A stretch of DNA of 64,000 bases from Streptomyces sp. WP-1 (GCF_030450125.1 NZ_CP123923.1:2046001-2110000); one strand, 5' to 3'; positions 50,777 through 62,629 are shown, numbered from the stretch's first letter. The notes: a model not told the origin generated them from the letters alone. Made by a program: numbers and translations.

Positions 50777-50806
50777 GCGGCCCGGTCTCCGTCGAGGCCG
50801 GGCCGC
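50777..50806 (+). terminator. GC hairpin terminator
   Basis: GCGGCCCGG pairs with CCGGGCCGC around a 12-base loop, 20 bases after the membrane-protein stop and before mutA. Confidence 0.7.
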
Positions 50807-50922
50807 GCCGTCGTACCAGGGTGATCACCTACGGGAGCGGTGCCGGTCACAGCCGCAAGGGGAGAAAACTCACAAGCGATTGCTCTGCACTCTTTTGAGC
50901 GCCCTGGCCTAGCATCCGAGCC

Positions 50923-52721
50923 ATGACGGTCCTGCCTGACGACGGGCTCCCACTGGCCGCCGAGTTCCCTGACGCGACACACGAGCAGTGGCAACGCCTG
51001 GTCGAGGGTGTGCTGCGCAAGTCGGGCAAGGAAGTCTCGGGCGCGGCAGCTGAGGACGCTCTGTCCACGACGCTGGAGGACGGGCTGCGCACCCGTCCCC
51101 TGTACACGGCGCGCGACACCGCGCCCGACCCCGGTCTGCCGGGCTTCGCCCCGTTCGTACGGGGCGCGCGCCCCGAGGGCGGGGTCGCGGGCGGCTGGGA
51201 CGTACGCCAGCGGCACACGGCGCTCGCCGACGGCGCGGTCCTCGCCGATCTGGAGAACGGCGGCACCTCGCTGTGGCTGGCACTGGGCGAGGGCGGCATC
51301 CCGCTCGCCGACCTGGGCCGGGCCCTGGAGGGCGTCTACCTGGACCTCGCGCCCGTCGTGCTGGACGCCGGGCGGGACACCGCCGAGGCGGCCGAGGCGC
51401 TGCTGGCCCTGTACGCGGACAAGGGCATCGAGCCCGAGGACGTACGCGGCAACCTCGGCGGCGACCCGCTCGGCCACGAGGCCCGCACCGGCGCCGCGCA
51501 GGACTTCGCGCCGTACGCCGCCCTGGCCGCGCGCTGCGCCGACACCTGTCCGGGGCTGCGCGCGCTGACCGTGGACGCGCTGCCGTACCACGAGGCCGGC
51601 GGCTCGGCCGCGCAGGAGCTGGGCGCCTCGCTCGCCACCGGTGTGGCCTATCTGCGCGCGCTCACCGAGGCGGGCCTGACCGTCGAACAGGCCGCCGGGC
51701 AGCTGGAGTTCCGGTACGCGGCCACCGCCGACCAGTTCCTGACCATCGCCAAGCTGCGCGCCGCGCGCCGGCTGTGGGCGCGGGTCGCGGAGGTCAGCGG
51801 GGCGCCCGGCGCCCAGACGCAGCACGTGGTGACGTCGCCGGTGATGATGTCCCGCCGCGACCCGTGGGTGAACATGCTGCGCACCACGGTCGCCACGCTC
51901 GCCGCCGGGGTGGGCGGCGCCGACTCCGTGACGGTGCTGCCGTTCGACCACGCGCTCGGCCTGCCGGACGCGTTCGCCCGGCGCATCGCCCGCAACACCT
52001 CCACGATCCTGATCGAGGAGTCGTACCTCGCCCGCGTCATCGACCCGGCGGGCGGCTCCTGGTACGTGGAGCGGCTGACCGACGAACTGGCCGAGGCCGC
52101 CTGGGAGTTCTTCCGGACGATCGAGCGCGACGGCGGCCAGGCGGCCGTGCTGCGCTCCGGACGGCTGCGCACCGACCTCGCGACGACCTGGGCGGAGCGC
52201 TCCAAGAAGCTCGCCAAGCGGCGCGAACCCATCACCGGGGTCAGCGAGTTCCCGCTGCTGGCCGAGAAGCCGGTGGAGCGCGCGCCCGCGCCGCAGGCGC
52301 CGTCCGGCGGGCTGCCCCGGGTGCGCCGGGACGAGGCGTTCGAGGAGCTGCGGGCCCGCTCCGACGCCCATCTCGCGACGACCGGCGCCCGGCCCCGGAT
52401 CTACCTCGCCACGCTCGGCTCGGCCGCCGAGTACACCGCGCGGGCCTCCTTCGCCGCCAACCTGTTCCAGGCCGGCGGCATCGAGCCGGTTTCCGAGGGA
52501 ACCTTCGAGGACAGCGGCGCCACCGAGGCCGTGCTGTGCTCCGGCGACGCGACGTACGCCGAACAGGCCGAGCGGGCGGCCGGGGCGCTGCGCGCCGCCG
52601 GTGCCCGGCAGGTGTTCCTGGCGGGCCGGGGCGAGTACGCCGGCGTCGACCGTCACGTCTTCGCGGGCTGCGACGCCGTCGATGTGCTGTCCGCGACCCT
52701 CGACCGCATGGGAGTGTCCTG

Positions 52722-52722
<1 letters not shown>
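50923..52722 (+). CDS. mutA: Methylmalonyl-CoA mutase small subunit
   Basis: A 599-residue beta subunit of the heterodimeric mutase. The TIM-barrel part has [21 protein letters not shown] and [20 protein letters not shown]. The C-terminal domain is cobalamin-fold but lacks the DXHXXG histidine motif, as expected for the non-catalytic subunit. It links succinyl-CoA and methylmalonyl-CoA. The stop overlaps the mutB start (TGATG). Confidence 0.93.
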
Positions 52723-54896
<2,174 letters not shown>

Positions 54897-54903
54897 GGCC
54901 GCG

Positions 54904-55914
54904 ATGGCCCCGATCGATCTCGACACGTACGTGAAGGGTGTGCTCGACGGGAAGCGGGCCCTGGTGGCCCGCGCCATCACCCTCGTCGAGTCCACCCGGC
55001 CGCAGCACCGGGTGCTGGCGCAGGAGTTGCTGACCCGGCTGCTGCCGCACAGCGGCCGGGCCCGGCGGATCGGCATCAGCGGGGTGCCGGGGGTCGGCAA
55101 GTCGACGTTCATCGACGCGTTCGGCACCATGCTGACCTCGCTGGGCCACCGGGTCGCGGTCCTCGCCGTGGACCCCTCCTCGACCCGCACCGGCGGCTCC
55201 ATCCTCGGCGACAAGACGCGGATGGAACGGCTGTCCGTCGACCCGGTGGCCTTCGTACGGCCCTCCCCCAGCGCGGGCACGCTGGGCGGGGTCACGAAGG
55301 CCACCCGGGAGTCGATGGTGGTGATGGAGGCGGCGGGCTACGACGTGATCCTCGTGGAGACCGTCGGCGTCGGGCAGTCGGAGACGGCGGTCGCCGACAT
55401 GGTCGACACCTTCCTGCTGCTGACCCTCGCCCGCACCGGCGATCAGTTGCAGGGCATCAAGAAGGGCGTCCTGGAGCTGGCCGACGTGATCGCCGTCAAC
55501 AAGGCGGACGGCCCGCACGAACGCGACGCGCGGGCGGCGGCACGGGAGTTGGCGGGCGCGCTGCGGCTGATGCACGGCAAGGACGCGTTCTGGACCCCGC
55601 CGGTGCTGCACTGCAGCGCGCGCGAGTCCACGGGCCTCGGCACGGTGTGGGAACGGCTGGAGCAGCATCGGGCGCTGCTGGACTCCACGGGCCGGCTCGC
55701 CGCCAAGCGGCGGGACCAGCAGGTCGGCTGGACCTGGGCGATGGTCCGCGACGAACTCCTCGGCCGGCTGCACGCGGACCCTGCGGTACGGGCGGCGGCC
55801 CCGGAGCTCGAACGGCAGGTCAGGGAAGGGAAGTTGACGGCGACGCTGGCGGCGGAACGGATCCTGGGGGCGTTCGGGGGAGGCGGCGGGAGCCGGTCGG
55901 ATCCGGTCGGCTGA
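54904..55914 (+). CDS. meaB: Methylmalonyl-CoA mutase-associated G-protein
   Basis: A 336-residue G3E GTPase. The P-loop is ISGVPGVGKSTFIDAFG, then AVDPSSTRTGGSILGDKTRM, a VETVGVGQSE switch and the NKADG specificity motif. MeaB loads and protects the mutase cofactor. The mutA-mutB-meaB order is standard. Its stop is the first part of a 15-base tandem repeat. Confidence 0.95.
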   Translation: MAPIDLDTYVKGVLDGKRALVARAITLVESTRPQHRVLAQELLTRLLPHSGRARRIGISGVPGVGKSTFIDAFGTMLTSLGHRVAVLAVDPSSTRTGGSILGDKTRMERLSVDPVAFVRPSPSAGTLGGVTKATRESMVVMEAAGYDVILVETVGVGQSETAVADMVDTFLLLTLARTGDQLQGIKKGVLELADVIAVNKADGPHERDARAAARELAGALRLMHGKDAFWTPPVLHCSARESTGLGTVWERLEQHRALLDSTGRLAAKRRDQQVGWTWAMVRDELLGRLHADPAVRAAAPELERQVREGKLTATLAAERILGAFGGGGGSRSDPVG

Positions 55915-55970
55915 GTCTTGATCGGCTGAGCTTTGGTCGACTGAGCTTTGGTCGACTGGGTTTTGGTCGG
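55911..55970. repeat. 15-base tandem repeats after meaB
   Basis: Four consecutive 15-base units begin at 55911, 55926, 55941 and 55956, of the form CTGAGCTTTGGTCGA. The middle two are identical and the outer two differ at three or four positions. They fill the gap between convergent meaB and the GAF-ANTAR gene. Confidence 0.9.
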
Positions 55971-55981
55971 CCGGGGTCCGG

Positions 55982-56671
55982 TCAGCCGAGGCCGCCCCGC
56001 TCGCAGACCCGCCGGGCCACGTCGCGGAGCTTGACGTTCTTGTCCTGGGAGTAGCGGCGCAGCACGGCGAAGGCCTGGTCCTCGGTGAGGTCGCGGCTGC
56101 CCATGAGGATGCCCATGGCCTCGCCGATGACGTGCCGGGTGGCGACGGCCTGCTCCAGCTGGGCGTGGGTACGGGCGCTGGAGAAGGCGACGGCGGCGTG
56201 CGAGGCGAGCAGCCAGCCGGCCGTCTCGCTGGCGTCGCCGAAGGCGCCCGGACTGCGGGAGTAGAGGTTGAGCGCGCCGAGGTCCTCCTCCTCGGTGTAC
56301 AGCAGGAAACCCATCATGCTGCCGAGCCCCAGCTCGCGGGCCTGTCTCACATAGCGGGGCCAGCCCGGGTGCTCCTCGCGGAAATCGGTGATCCGGAACA
56401 CCCGCTCGTCGCTCTCGGGGCGTGCGACGTCGTAGCAGGGTCCTTCCTGGAGGCTCTCCTGCAACTGGTCGCTGTCGATCACCACCTGGTCGGTCGGCGC
56501 GAGGGTGCGGACGCCCTTGGCGTGCAGGATGAGGACCCCGGCCGCGTCACAGCCGGGCACGAGCTCGGTGGCGGAGCGGGTGATCCGCTCCAGGGTGTCG
56601 GTGACCGTCTCCTGCGCCAGCAGATCCCGCGCCAGAGCTGCCATCCGTTCGGCGAACGCGCGCCAGTCCAT
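55982..56671 (-). CDS. GAF-ANTAR RNA-binding antiterminator
   Basis: A 229-residue regulator. A GAF sensor occupies about residues 10-155 (ATELVPGCDAAGVLILHAKG, LNLYSRSPGAFGD). An ANTAR three-helix domain follows at 165-225 (ATRHVIGEAMGILMGSRDLT and AFAVLRRYSQDKNVKLRDVA). ANTAR domains bind paired hairpins in nascent RNA to prevent termination. Targets are unknown. The G-rich block upstream sits in its promoter/leader region. Confidence 0.88.
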   Translation of the reverse strand: MDWRAFAERMAALARDLLAQETVTDTLERITRSATELVPGCDAAGVLILHAKGVRTLAPTDQVVIDSDQLQESLQEGPCYDVARPESDERVFRITDFREEHPGWPRYVRQARELGLGSMMGFLLYTEEEDLGALNLYSRSPGAFGDASETAGWLLASHAAVAFSSARTHAQLEQAVATRHVIGEAMGILMGSRDLTEDQAFAVLRRYSQDKNVKLRDVARRVCERGGLG

Positions 56672-57458
56672 CGTGCTCCTCCCTGCCTGCCTTCACCAGA
56701 CCGACCACCTGCCCTGTTTCCACCATCGCATCCCTTCCCGACCCCGGCCGACCGGGACACACGAGGGCGCGGGGGGCGGGGGCGGGAGGGGGTGTGGGAG
56801 GGGGGAGCGGGGGCTGGGTGGGGAGGGAGGGGGCGCTGGGGGAAGGGGGCTGGGTGAGGGGCAGTGGGGCGCTGGGGGGAGGGAGGGCAGGCGGTGCTGG
56901 GGGGGGAGGCTGGGGCGAGTTTCGGCCGGGGGGAGTGGGGGTCGCATTGGGTGGGGAGGGGGTGCGCCGGGTGGGGAGGGCGGGAGTGGCCTCGGACGGG
57001 GAGGACCGAGCTGCGCGGGTCCGGGTGGGTGGGGGCTTGTGGGCGCGGGCTGAACAGACCGTCCAGGAAAGCGAGATGGAAGGAGCTGTGCTCGACCGGC
57101 GTGGCCGTCATCGGTCCATGGACGGAATCCAAGAGGCCAGCACAGCGCACCACGCTCCGTGATTGCCTCAACTGACCTGTTTGAGCGGGGAGTTATCCCA
57201 TCACTTGGGCCGTACCCGGCCGCGTTCGAGAGCCCGGGGCCTCGGTCCGGGGCGGCCGCCGCGCCCATGTTTCGAGGTCCGCCCGCGTGTCGCAGCCCCG
57301 GGCGAGCGGTGGGACGGCGCACACTGCCCTATTTTTTGACAGATGACCGAAAGGCCAGTTTCGCCGTGCCGTGCCCCGGCCGCTGATGACTCAGGGTCAC
57401 CCCAGGAGGGCGCGATGTACCGCTCCGAGTCCGGGCGTCCGGCCGCGGGGAGTCCCTG
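56672..57458. other. 787-base intergenic region, first half G-rich
   Basis: Bases 56765-57040 are an unbroken purine/G-rich tract. The rest, to 57458, is ordinary non-coding sequence with a TTGACA hexamer at 57336 that might belong to the promoter of the GAF-PP2C gene, though no clear -10 follows. No gene or small RNA could be supported. Confidence 0.55.
56765..57040 (+). repeat. G-rich quadruplex-prone tract
   Basis: About 275 bases with dozens of G4-G8 runs on the plus strand separated by one to five bases. That strand is the template for the leftward GAF-ANTAR gene, whose start is about 95 bases away. It is the most skewed stretch in the window. Confidence 0.85.
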
Positions 57459-58793
57459 ATGGCCGGGCCCGAGAACGGGGCGTCGCCGAGGCCGCCGGAG
57501 GACTCCGCCCTGCATGTCCGCCTGCGGACCGAGCTGGGCCGCATGGACGAGCAGATGCGCAGCCTGCTGGACGCCATGGACCGGCTCCAGGGCCTGCTGG
57601 ACGCGGTGGTCGCCATCACCCGTGAGAACGAACTGCCCTCGGTCCTCTACCGCATCGTGACCACCGCCATGGATCTGGTGGGCGCCCGCTACGGAGCCCT
57701 CGGGGTGCTCGCCCCCTCCGGCGACGAGCTGGAGCAGTTCATCACCGCCGGACTCACCGAGGAGGAACGGGCCGCCCTCGCCGGAACCGACTTCCCCCAT
57801 GGCCGGGGCGTCCTCGGCGAGCTGATCCACCACCCCGAGCCGCTGCGGGTCGACGACATCGCCGCCCATCCGTCCTCCGTGGGCTTCCCGCCCAACCATC
57901 CGTACATGGGCACCCTGCTCGGCGTCGCCATCAGCGTCCGCGGCGAGATCTACGGCGACCTCTATCTCTCCGAGCGCCAGGACGGAGAGCCCTTCGACGC
58001 CGACGACGAGAGCGTGGTCATCGCCCTGGCCGGCGCCGCCGGCATCGCCATCGAGAACGTCCGCCTCTTCGAACGGGTCCGCGAGGGCGCCGAGCAGTTC
58101 CAGCGCCTGCTCCTGCCGACCCTGCCCGATCTGCGCCCCTTCACCGCCGCCGCGGTCTACCGGCCCGCCGCCGAGCCCAGCCAGCTCGGCGGTGACTGGT
58201 ACGACGCCATCCCGCTGCCCGGCGATGTCGTGGCGGTCGTCATCGGGGACGTGGTCGGCCACGATCTGCCGGCCGCGGCCGCCATGGCCTCCACCCGCAA
58301 TATGCTGCGCGCCCTGCTGTTCGACCGGGCCAGCGCGCCCGGCACCATCCTGTCCCAACTGGATCACACCCTTCAGGCCATCACCGACAACCCCATCACC
58401 ACCACCACGCTGGCCCGTATCGAACCGGAAGGGGCAGGCTGGCGGCTGACCTGGAGCAGCGCCGGCCATGTCCCGCACCTGCTGCTCGCGCCGGGCCGCC
58501 CGCCTGAGTACCTGTTCGCCGATCCCGGCCTGCCGCTCGGCGTCGACCCCGGGCTGCCCCGCCCCGACCACTCGTGTCCCCTGCCACCCGGCGCCACCGT
58601 GGTCTTCTTCACCGACGGCCTGGTCGAACACCCCGACCACCCGATCGACCAGAGCCTGGCCGAACTGTCCGAACTCGTCACCGAGTACGCCTCCCTCCCC
58701 CTGGACGACTTCGTCCAGGCCCTCGCCGACCACCACCCCAGCGACGGCCACGACGACATGGCGGTCCTGGCCCTCCGCACCCCGTCGGCCTGA
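57459..58793 (+). CDS. GAF-domain PP2C (SpoIIE-type) phosphatase
   Basis: A 444-residue protein. An N-terminal helix leads into a GAF domain at about 60-215 (YGALGVLAPSGDELEQFITA, HGRGVLGELIHHPEPLRVDD). The phosphatase domain begins about 230 (LGGDWYDAIPLPGDVVAVVI, GDVVGHDLPAAAAMA) with metal aspartates there and near the end (GHDDMAVLAL). Such enzymes dephosphorylate anti-anti-sigma factors. No kinase or anti-sigma gene is adjacent. Confidence 0.9.
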   Translation: MAGPENGASPRPPEDSALHVRLRTELGRMDEQMRSLLDAMDRLQGLLDAVVAITRENELPSVLYRIVTTAMDLVGARYGALGVLAPSGDELEQFITAGLTEEERAALAGTDFPHGRGVLGELIHHPEPLRVDDIAAHPSSVGFPPNHPYMGTLLGVAISVRGEIYGDLYLSERQDGEPFDADDESVVIALAGAAGIAIENVRLFERVREGAEQFQRLLLPTLPDLRPFTAAAVYRPAAEPSQLGGDWYDAIPLPGDVVAVVIGDVVGHDLPAAAAMASTRNMLRALLFDRASAPGTILSQLDHTLQAITDNPITTTTLARIEPEGAGWRLTWSSAGHVPHLLLAPGRPPEYLFADPGLPLGVDPGLPRPDHSCPLPPGATVVFFTDGLVEHPDHPIDQSLAELSELVTEYASLPLDDFVQALADHHPSDGHDDMAVLALRTPSA

Positions 58794-59072
58794 CCCGCCA
58801 CCGGCCCACCCCGGCCCCGCCAGGTCCGGGCCCGCCCCTCGACCCTGGCCCCGAGACCAGGCCCCACCGCCGCCCAGACTCCATGTCCGCCCCCGCCCCC
58901 GCCCCAGGCGCCAGCACAGGCACCGCCCCCGGCCCCGGCCCCGGCGAAGAGCACCACCGCTCCCGCTCCACCTACCGACCGGCACCCACCCGCGCAGACC
59001 GGCCGACCCCGGCTGAGACGGGGAGCACGACCGGAGCCGTACCGCCGCTCCCCCGCGCTCCAAGGCGACCGG

Positions 59073-60014
59073 TCAGGCCGCCCGGAGTCTCGGGAAGAGG
59101 GCCTCAGCGCTGCCCCGGTTGATCGCGTCGAGCCGTCCCGGTTCGTATCCGTCGTAGCCGTCGAGCATCGAGTCGAAGACTGTGCCGTACTCCTCGGCCG
59201 CGAAGGGCCAGTCGCTGCCGTAGAGGACATGGCCCGGAGCCGCGAAGGCGAGCAGGGAGGGCAGGGCGGACGGGCTGGCGGAGAGGGCGGTGTCGAAGTA
59301 GAAGCGCCGCAGGTCGGCCAGGATGCCCTCGGGTGTGGTGCCGGGGTTGAACTGGGCGCCGGCGGTGAACCGCCAGGCCGCGTAGGGCAGGAAGCCGCCC
59401 GCGTGGGAGAGGATCACCTTCATCCGGGTGTGCCGGCTCATCACCCCGTTGACCGCCATGTGCAGCGCGGTGCGGGTGGTGTCGAAGGGGAAGTCGACCA
59501 CGGGGCCGGGCAGGCCGTCGAGCATGGGCAGGGCCGAGCCGGTGGGGTGGATGAACACCACGGCGCCGCGGGCGTCCAGCTCTTCCCAGAGCGGGGCGAA
59601 CTCCTTGTCGCCGAGGTAACGGCCGTGGGCGTTGGACATCAGCACCACGCCGTCGGCACGCAGTTCGTCCAGTGCGTACGCGGCCTCGGCGAGTGCGCCG
59701 TCCACGTCCGGCAGCGGAAGGCTCGCGAAGAGTCCGAAGCGGTCGGGGCGGTCCTTGACCAGCTCCGCGCCGTACTCATTGACACTCCGGGTCACCGCGC
59801 GCGCCTCCGCGTCGTCACCGAAGTGAGTGCCCGGCGAACTGACCGAGAGGACACCAGTGGCGATCGAGCGGCGGTCCATCATCGCGATCGCGCTCTCCGC
59901 GTCCCATGCGGGGGTGGGCCAGCCCGCGGCTGTGGCGCCATGCCGCTCCATCACCTCCCGATAGGCCCCTGGAATGAGGTGCTGGTGGACATCGATACGT
60001 CGAGAAGCGGCCAT
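59073..60014 (-). CDS. Amidohydrolase (ACMSD-like)
   Basis: A 313-residue amidohydrolase-2 protein. The metal site opens with IDVHQHLIPGAY, then VVFIHPTGS, VILSHAGGFLPYAAWR and YGSDWPFA for the final Asp. This group decarboxylates or hydrolyses ring-cleavage products such as aminocarboxymuconate semialdehyde. It is divergent from a MarR regulator that probably represses it. The substrate is unknown. Confidence 0.85.
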   Translation of the reverse strand: MAASRRIDVHQHLIPGAYREVMERHGATAAGWPTPAWDAESAIAMMDRRSIATGVLSVSSPGTHFGDDAEARAVTRSVNEYGAELVKDRPDRFGLFASLPLPDVDGALAEAAYALDELRADGVVLMSNAHGRYLGDKEFAPLWEELDARGAVVFIHPTGSALPMLDGLPGPVVDFPFDTTRTALHMAVNGVMSRHTRMKVILSHAGGFLPYAAWRFTAGAQFNPGTTPEGILADLRRFYFDTALSASPSALPSLLAFAAPGHVLYGSDWPFAAEEYGTVFDSMLDGYDGYEPGRLDAINRGSAEALFPRLRAA

Positions 60015-60026
60015 CCCCTCTTACCC

Positions 60027-60071
60027 TCCTAACATTTAGTCTGCTAACGATTGCTTTGCTAAAGTAGCACC
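60027..60071. promoter_or_regulatory. 15-base repeats in the amidohydrolase/marR control region
   Basis: TCCTAA, TGCTAA and TGCTAA begin at 60027, 60042 and 60057, an exact 15-base period, and the last forms a GCTA-AAG-TAGC dyad. The region is AT-rich for this genome and lies between divergent starts. It is a good operator candidate for the adjacent MarR protein. Confidence 0.6.
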
Positions 60072-60072
60072 C

Positions 60073-60630
60073 GTGAGTGACAGACGCAACAACCTTTTCG
60101 ACGACGGCGACGGCGACGGCATCGGCGACCGGCCGACCGCGGACGACGACCGCCCCCCGACGGCCGACACCTCCCGGCCGACGGCGCACGGCGACATCGG
60201 CGCGGAGGAGATCTCCCAGGCCGCCGACGCCCTCTTCTTCGCGATGCGCCGGGCCCGTACGACCGGCGCGGAGCGCTACGGCGGCCTCTCCCTCCCCCAG
60301 GTCGCCCTCCTCGAACCGCTGGCCACGGAGCCGCACCTGCCGGTGGGCCGGCTGGCCGGCAGCGCGGACGTCAGCGTCCCGACCGCGACCCGGATGCTCC
60401 AGCAGCTGGAGTCGAAGGGGATCGTCGTACGCCGCCGCTCCCCCGAGGACGAACGGCGCGTCCTCGTCAGCCTCACCGACGACGGCGCCGAGCGGCTCGC
60501 CGTGCTCCGGAGCCATCTGCGCGAGCGCCAGGCGCGCGCCTACGAGGCGTTCACCCCGGCCGAGCGCGCCCTGCTGGTCACGCTGCTGCACCGCCTCACG
60601 GACCTGGTCGCCGACACGGGCACGAGCTGA
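60073..60630 (+). CDS. MarR-family regulator
   Basis: A 185-residue winged-helix regulator. About 45 acidic residues precede the dimer helix. The recognition segment is AGSADVSVPTATRMLQQLE, and the wing is VVRRRSPEDERRVLVSLT. The acidic N-tail is unusual. A GTG start at 60073 directly follows the operator-like repeats. It likely controls the divergent amidohydrolase and itself. Confidence 0.88.
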   Translation: MSDRRNNLFDDGDGDGIGDRPTADDDRPPTADTSRPTAHGDIGAEEISQAADALFFAMRRARTTGAERYGGLSLPQVALLEPLATEPHLPVGRLAGSADVSVPTATRMLQQLESKGIVVRRRSPEDERRVLVSLTDDGAERLAVLRSHLRERQARAYEAFTPAERALLVTLLHRLTDLVADTGTS

Positions 60631-60679
60631 GTCGTCCGGCCGGTTTGGCCGACCCCCCGCCCCGGTCACCCATGGCCGC

Positions 60680-61450
60680 ATGATCCCCAACGAGGTCGCC
60701 GAGACCCTGCCGGAACTCGTCCCCTTCGTCCGCGCCGTGCAGGCGCGGCGGCCCGACGACGGCACGTGGTGCGAGGCGTGGACGGTACGGGACGTGCTGA
60801 TCCACCAGACGGGGAACGCCGAGGAACTGGCCCGTGTCCTTCAGGCGTTCCTCGCGGGCACGCCTGTGGAGACCCGCGGCTTCGACCGTGAGGCCCCCTA
60901 CCGCCGCCTGTCCGACGCCGACCTCTGGTCGGCCTTCCTGCGCAACTGCGCGCACCTGACGGACATCACCGCGGCCGCCGCGCGGGACCTCTCGCCGGAC
61001 ACGGAGATCACATGGACCGGCCGGACGGTGACGGCCCCCTTCTTCGCCGAGCACATGCGCGAGGAGCTGATCCTGCACCGCTGGGACCTGACCGGCGACG
61101 ACCGTACGGCCGTACGAGCGCTCGACGAGCCCTGGATGACGGAACACAGCGTCGTCTCCGTCGGCCGCCCCCTGCTGGCCCGCGGCCGAGCCGATCTGAA
61201 CCTCGGCCCGGACGAACGCCTCGAAGCCCGGCTGCGTACACCCGGCACGGACGACGTCGTGCTGACCGCCGACGCCGACACCGCCGGCATCCGCCTGGCC
61301 GCTCCGGAGGGTCCCGCCACCATCGAGAGCGACGCGGCCACCCGGCTCCTCCTCCTGTGGGGCCGCCGCCCCGCCGACCCCTCCCGCTGGCACAGCGCGG
61401 TGGGCCCGGAGACCCTGCGCCGGGTGCGGACCTTGCTGGGCGGCTACTGA
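60680..61450 (+). CDS. Maleylpyruvate isomerase-family (DinB-like) protein
   Basis: A 256-residue protein of the mycothiol-dependent maleylpyruvate isomerase family. The N-terminal helical half holds TWCEAWTVRDVLIHQTGNAE and later EHMREELILHRWDLTG, giving the histidines of the DinB metal site. The C-terminal half is the MDMPI C domain. Function within the family varies. ATG 60680 is the only good start. Confidence 0.75.
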   Translation: MIPNEVAETLPELVPFVRAVQARRPDDGTWCEAWTVRDVLIHQTGNAEELARVLQAFLAGTPVETRGFDREAPYRRLSDADLWSAFLRNCAHLTDITAAAARDLSPDTEITWTGRTVTAPFFAEHMREELILHRWDLTGDDRTAVRALDEPWMTEHSVVSVGRPLLARGRADLNLGPDERLEARLRTPGTDDVVLTADADTAGIRLAAPEGPATIESDAATRLLLLWGRRPADPSRWHSAVGPETLRRVRTLLGGY

Positions 61451-61514
61451 AAGCCCGCGCTTGCGTGAGCCCCACGACGGACAGTGAAGCGCACGGCACT
61501 GACAGCGCGGCGTG

Positions 61515-62194
61515 TTACTGCTCGGTAACGAGCGCGGGCAGCTTGCGCATGTCGTGGAAGACGATGGTGTCGGGTCCCGCGAGCCGCTCGGCGGGCGTGA
61601 GCCCCCCCCCCCGGCGTACCCGCACGCACGCATCCCCGCGCGCGCGGCCCGCACACCGGGCCCGCTGTCCTCGACCACCACACAGGCGGCCGGCTCGACT
61701 CCCATGCTCCGGGCGGCGTGGAGGAAAAGATCCGGCGCGGGCTTGCCGCGGGCGACCTCGGAGGCGCTTTGGATGCGGCCCGCGAACCGGTCGTACAGTC
61801 CGGTACGGCCCAGAGTGTGCCGCATTCCGGTACGGCCCAGAGTGTGCCGCATTTTGTCATGGGAACCGCTGGAGGCCACGCACGTCGGCAGCGTGATCGC
61901 GTCGAGGGCCTCCACCAGCCCTTCGACGGGGGCGAGTTCGGTGTCGACGGCCTCGTGGTGCAGCTCCTCGAAACGCTCCGACCAGATCGCGGCGGTCTCC
62001 GCGCCGAGCCGGTCGGCGACCTGTGCGCGGATCGCGGCGTGCGAGCGGCCGATGAACCGGCCGACGACGTCGTCCTCGCTCAACGGCCGGCCCAGTGCGG
62101 CGCCGAGGACGACCTGGAGGCGGACGGCGATGCGCTCGCTGTCGACCAGGACACCGTCGCAATCGAACATGACGAGCTCGATCGGCTTGATCAT
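61515..62194 (-). pseudogene. HAD-family phosphatase, frameshifted at a C11 run
   Basis: A beta-phosphoglucomutase-like HAD protein: VMFDCDGVLVDSERIA (nucleophile Asp), CVASSGSHDKMRHTL, GKPAPDLFLHAARSMG and VVVEDSGPGVRAARAGM. After GYAG, an 11-base C run (61602-61612, plus strand) shifts the frame. The expected ending (TPAERLAGPDTIVFHDM...) lies in another frame and stops at 61515. Upstream, a 27-base tandem duplication adds nine residues (RHTLGRTG twice). Error, slippage or decay are possible; the catalytic core is intact. Confidence 0.75.
61801..61854. repeat. 27-base tandem duplication inside the HAD gene
   Basis: 61801-61827 and 61828-61854 differ at one base. In frame, the unit encodes RHTLGRTG plus one residue, duplicated. 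Confidence 0.92.
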
Positions 62195-62370
62195 CCCGGC
62201 AGAACAGACGCTTGCCCGGCGTGCCGCCCCTCTCCCCCGAAGAGCCAGCACGCCGGGCCTGGTGTCCAGCCGCCGCGGCGCTACGTGTCCGAGCCCGGGT
62301 CCCTCCCCCGTGCGGATCTGGCCTCGAACCCCCCGCGCATTCCCCGGCCGCTGGTTCTCCTCATCGCCGT

Positions 62371-62559
62371 TCAGCGGATATGAAGCGTGAGCGAGTCGGC
62401 CGAGACGATTTCGCCGTCTCGGTCGTCCTCCTCCATCTGATCCTCGACGCGATCCAGCAGCGCCTCCCAGCTCACCGGATCAATCTCCTCCGGTGGCCGC
62501 CGAGTCGGCGCCCGGCATGCCTCCGCCGCCTGGCGGAGTAGTTCGAATGTTTGATACAT
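62371..62559 (-). CDS. 62-residue acidic small protein
   Basis: A small frame with good coding bias. It starts MYQTFELLRQAAEACR and contains PVSWEALLDRVEDQMEEDD and a polar tail. GAGGGAA lies ten bases upstream of ATG 62559; a longer upstream start would cross the terminator at 62630-62665. Not recognised. It follows the sigma-like gene on the same strand but behind a hairpin, so it is probably transcribed separately. Confidence 0.55.
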   Translation of the reverse strand: MYQTFELLRQAAEACRAPTRRPPEEIDPVSWEALLDRVEDQMEEDDRDGEIVSADSLTLHIR

Positions 62560-62629
62560 CCCGCGTGTTCCCTCCCGAGGTGCGTGTGTGACCCTTGTCG
62601 TTCTCCGGGTCGCTAGGACCCAACCTGGG

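Noticed and set aside
48979..52656. A 1225-codon antisense open frame opposite the membrane protein and mutA
   Set aside because: No domain and low-complexity Arg/Gly/Gln composition. It mirrors the bias of the genuine plus-strand genes.
57336..57364. TTGACA at 57336 as a promoter for the GAF-PP2C gene
   Set aside because: No acceptable -10 hexamer at 16-18 bases. Mentioned only as a possibility in the intergenic entry.
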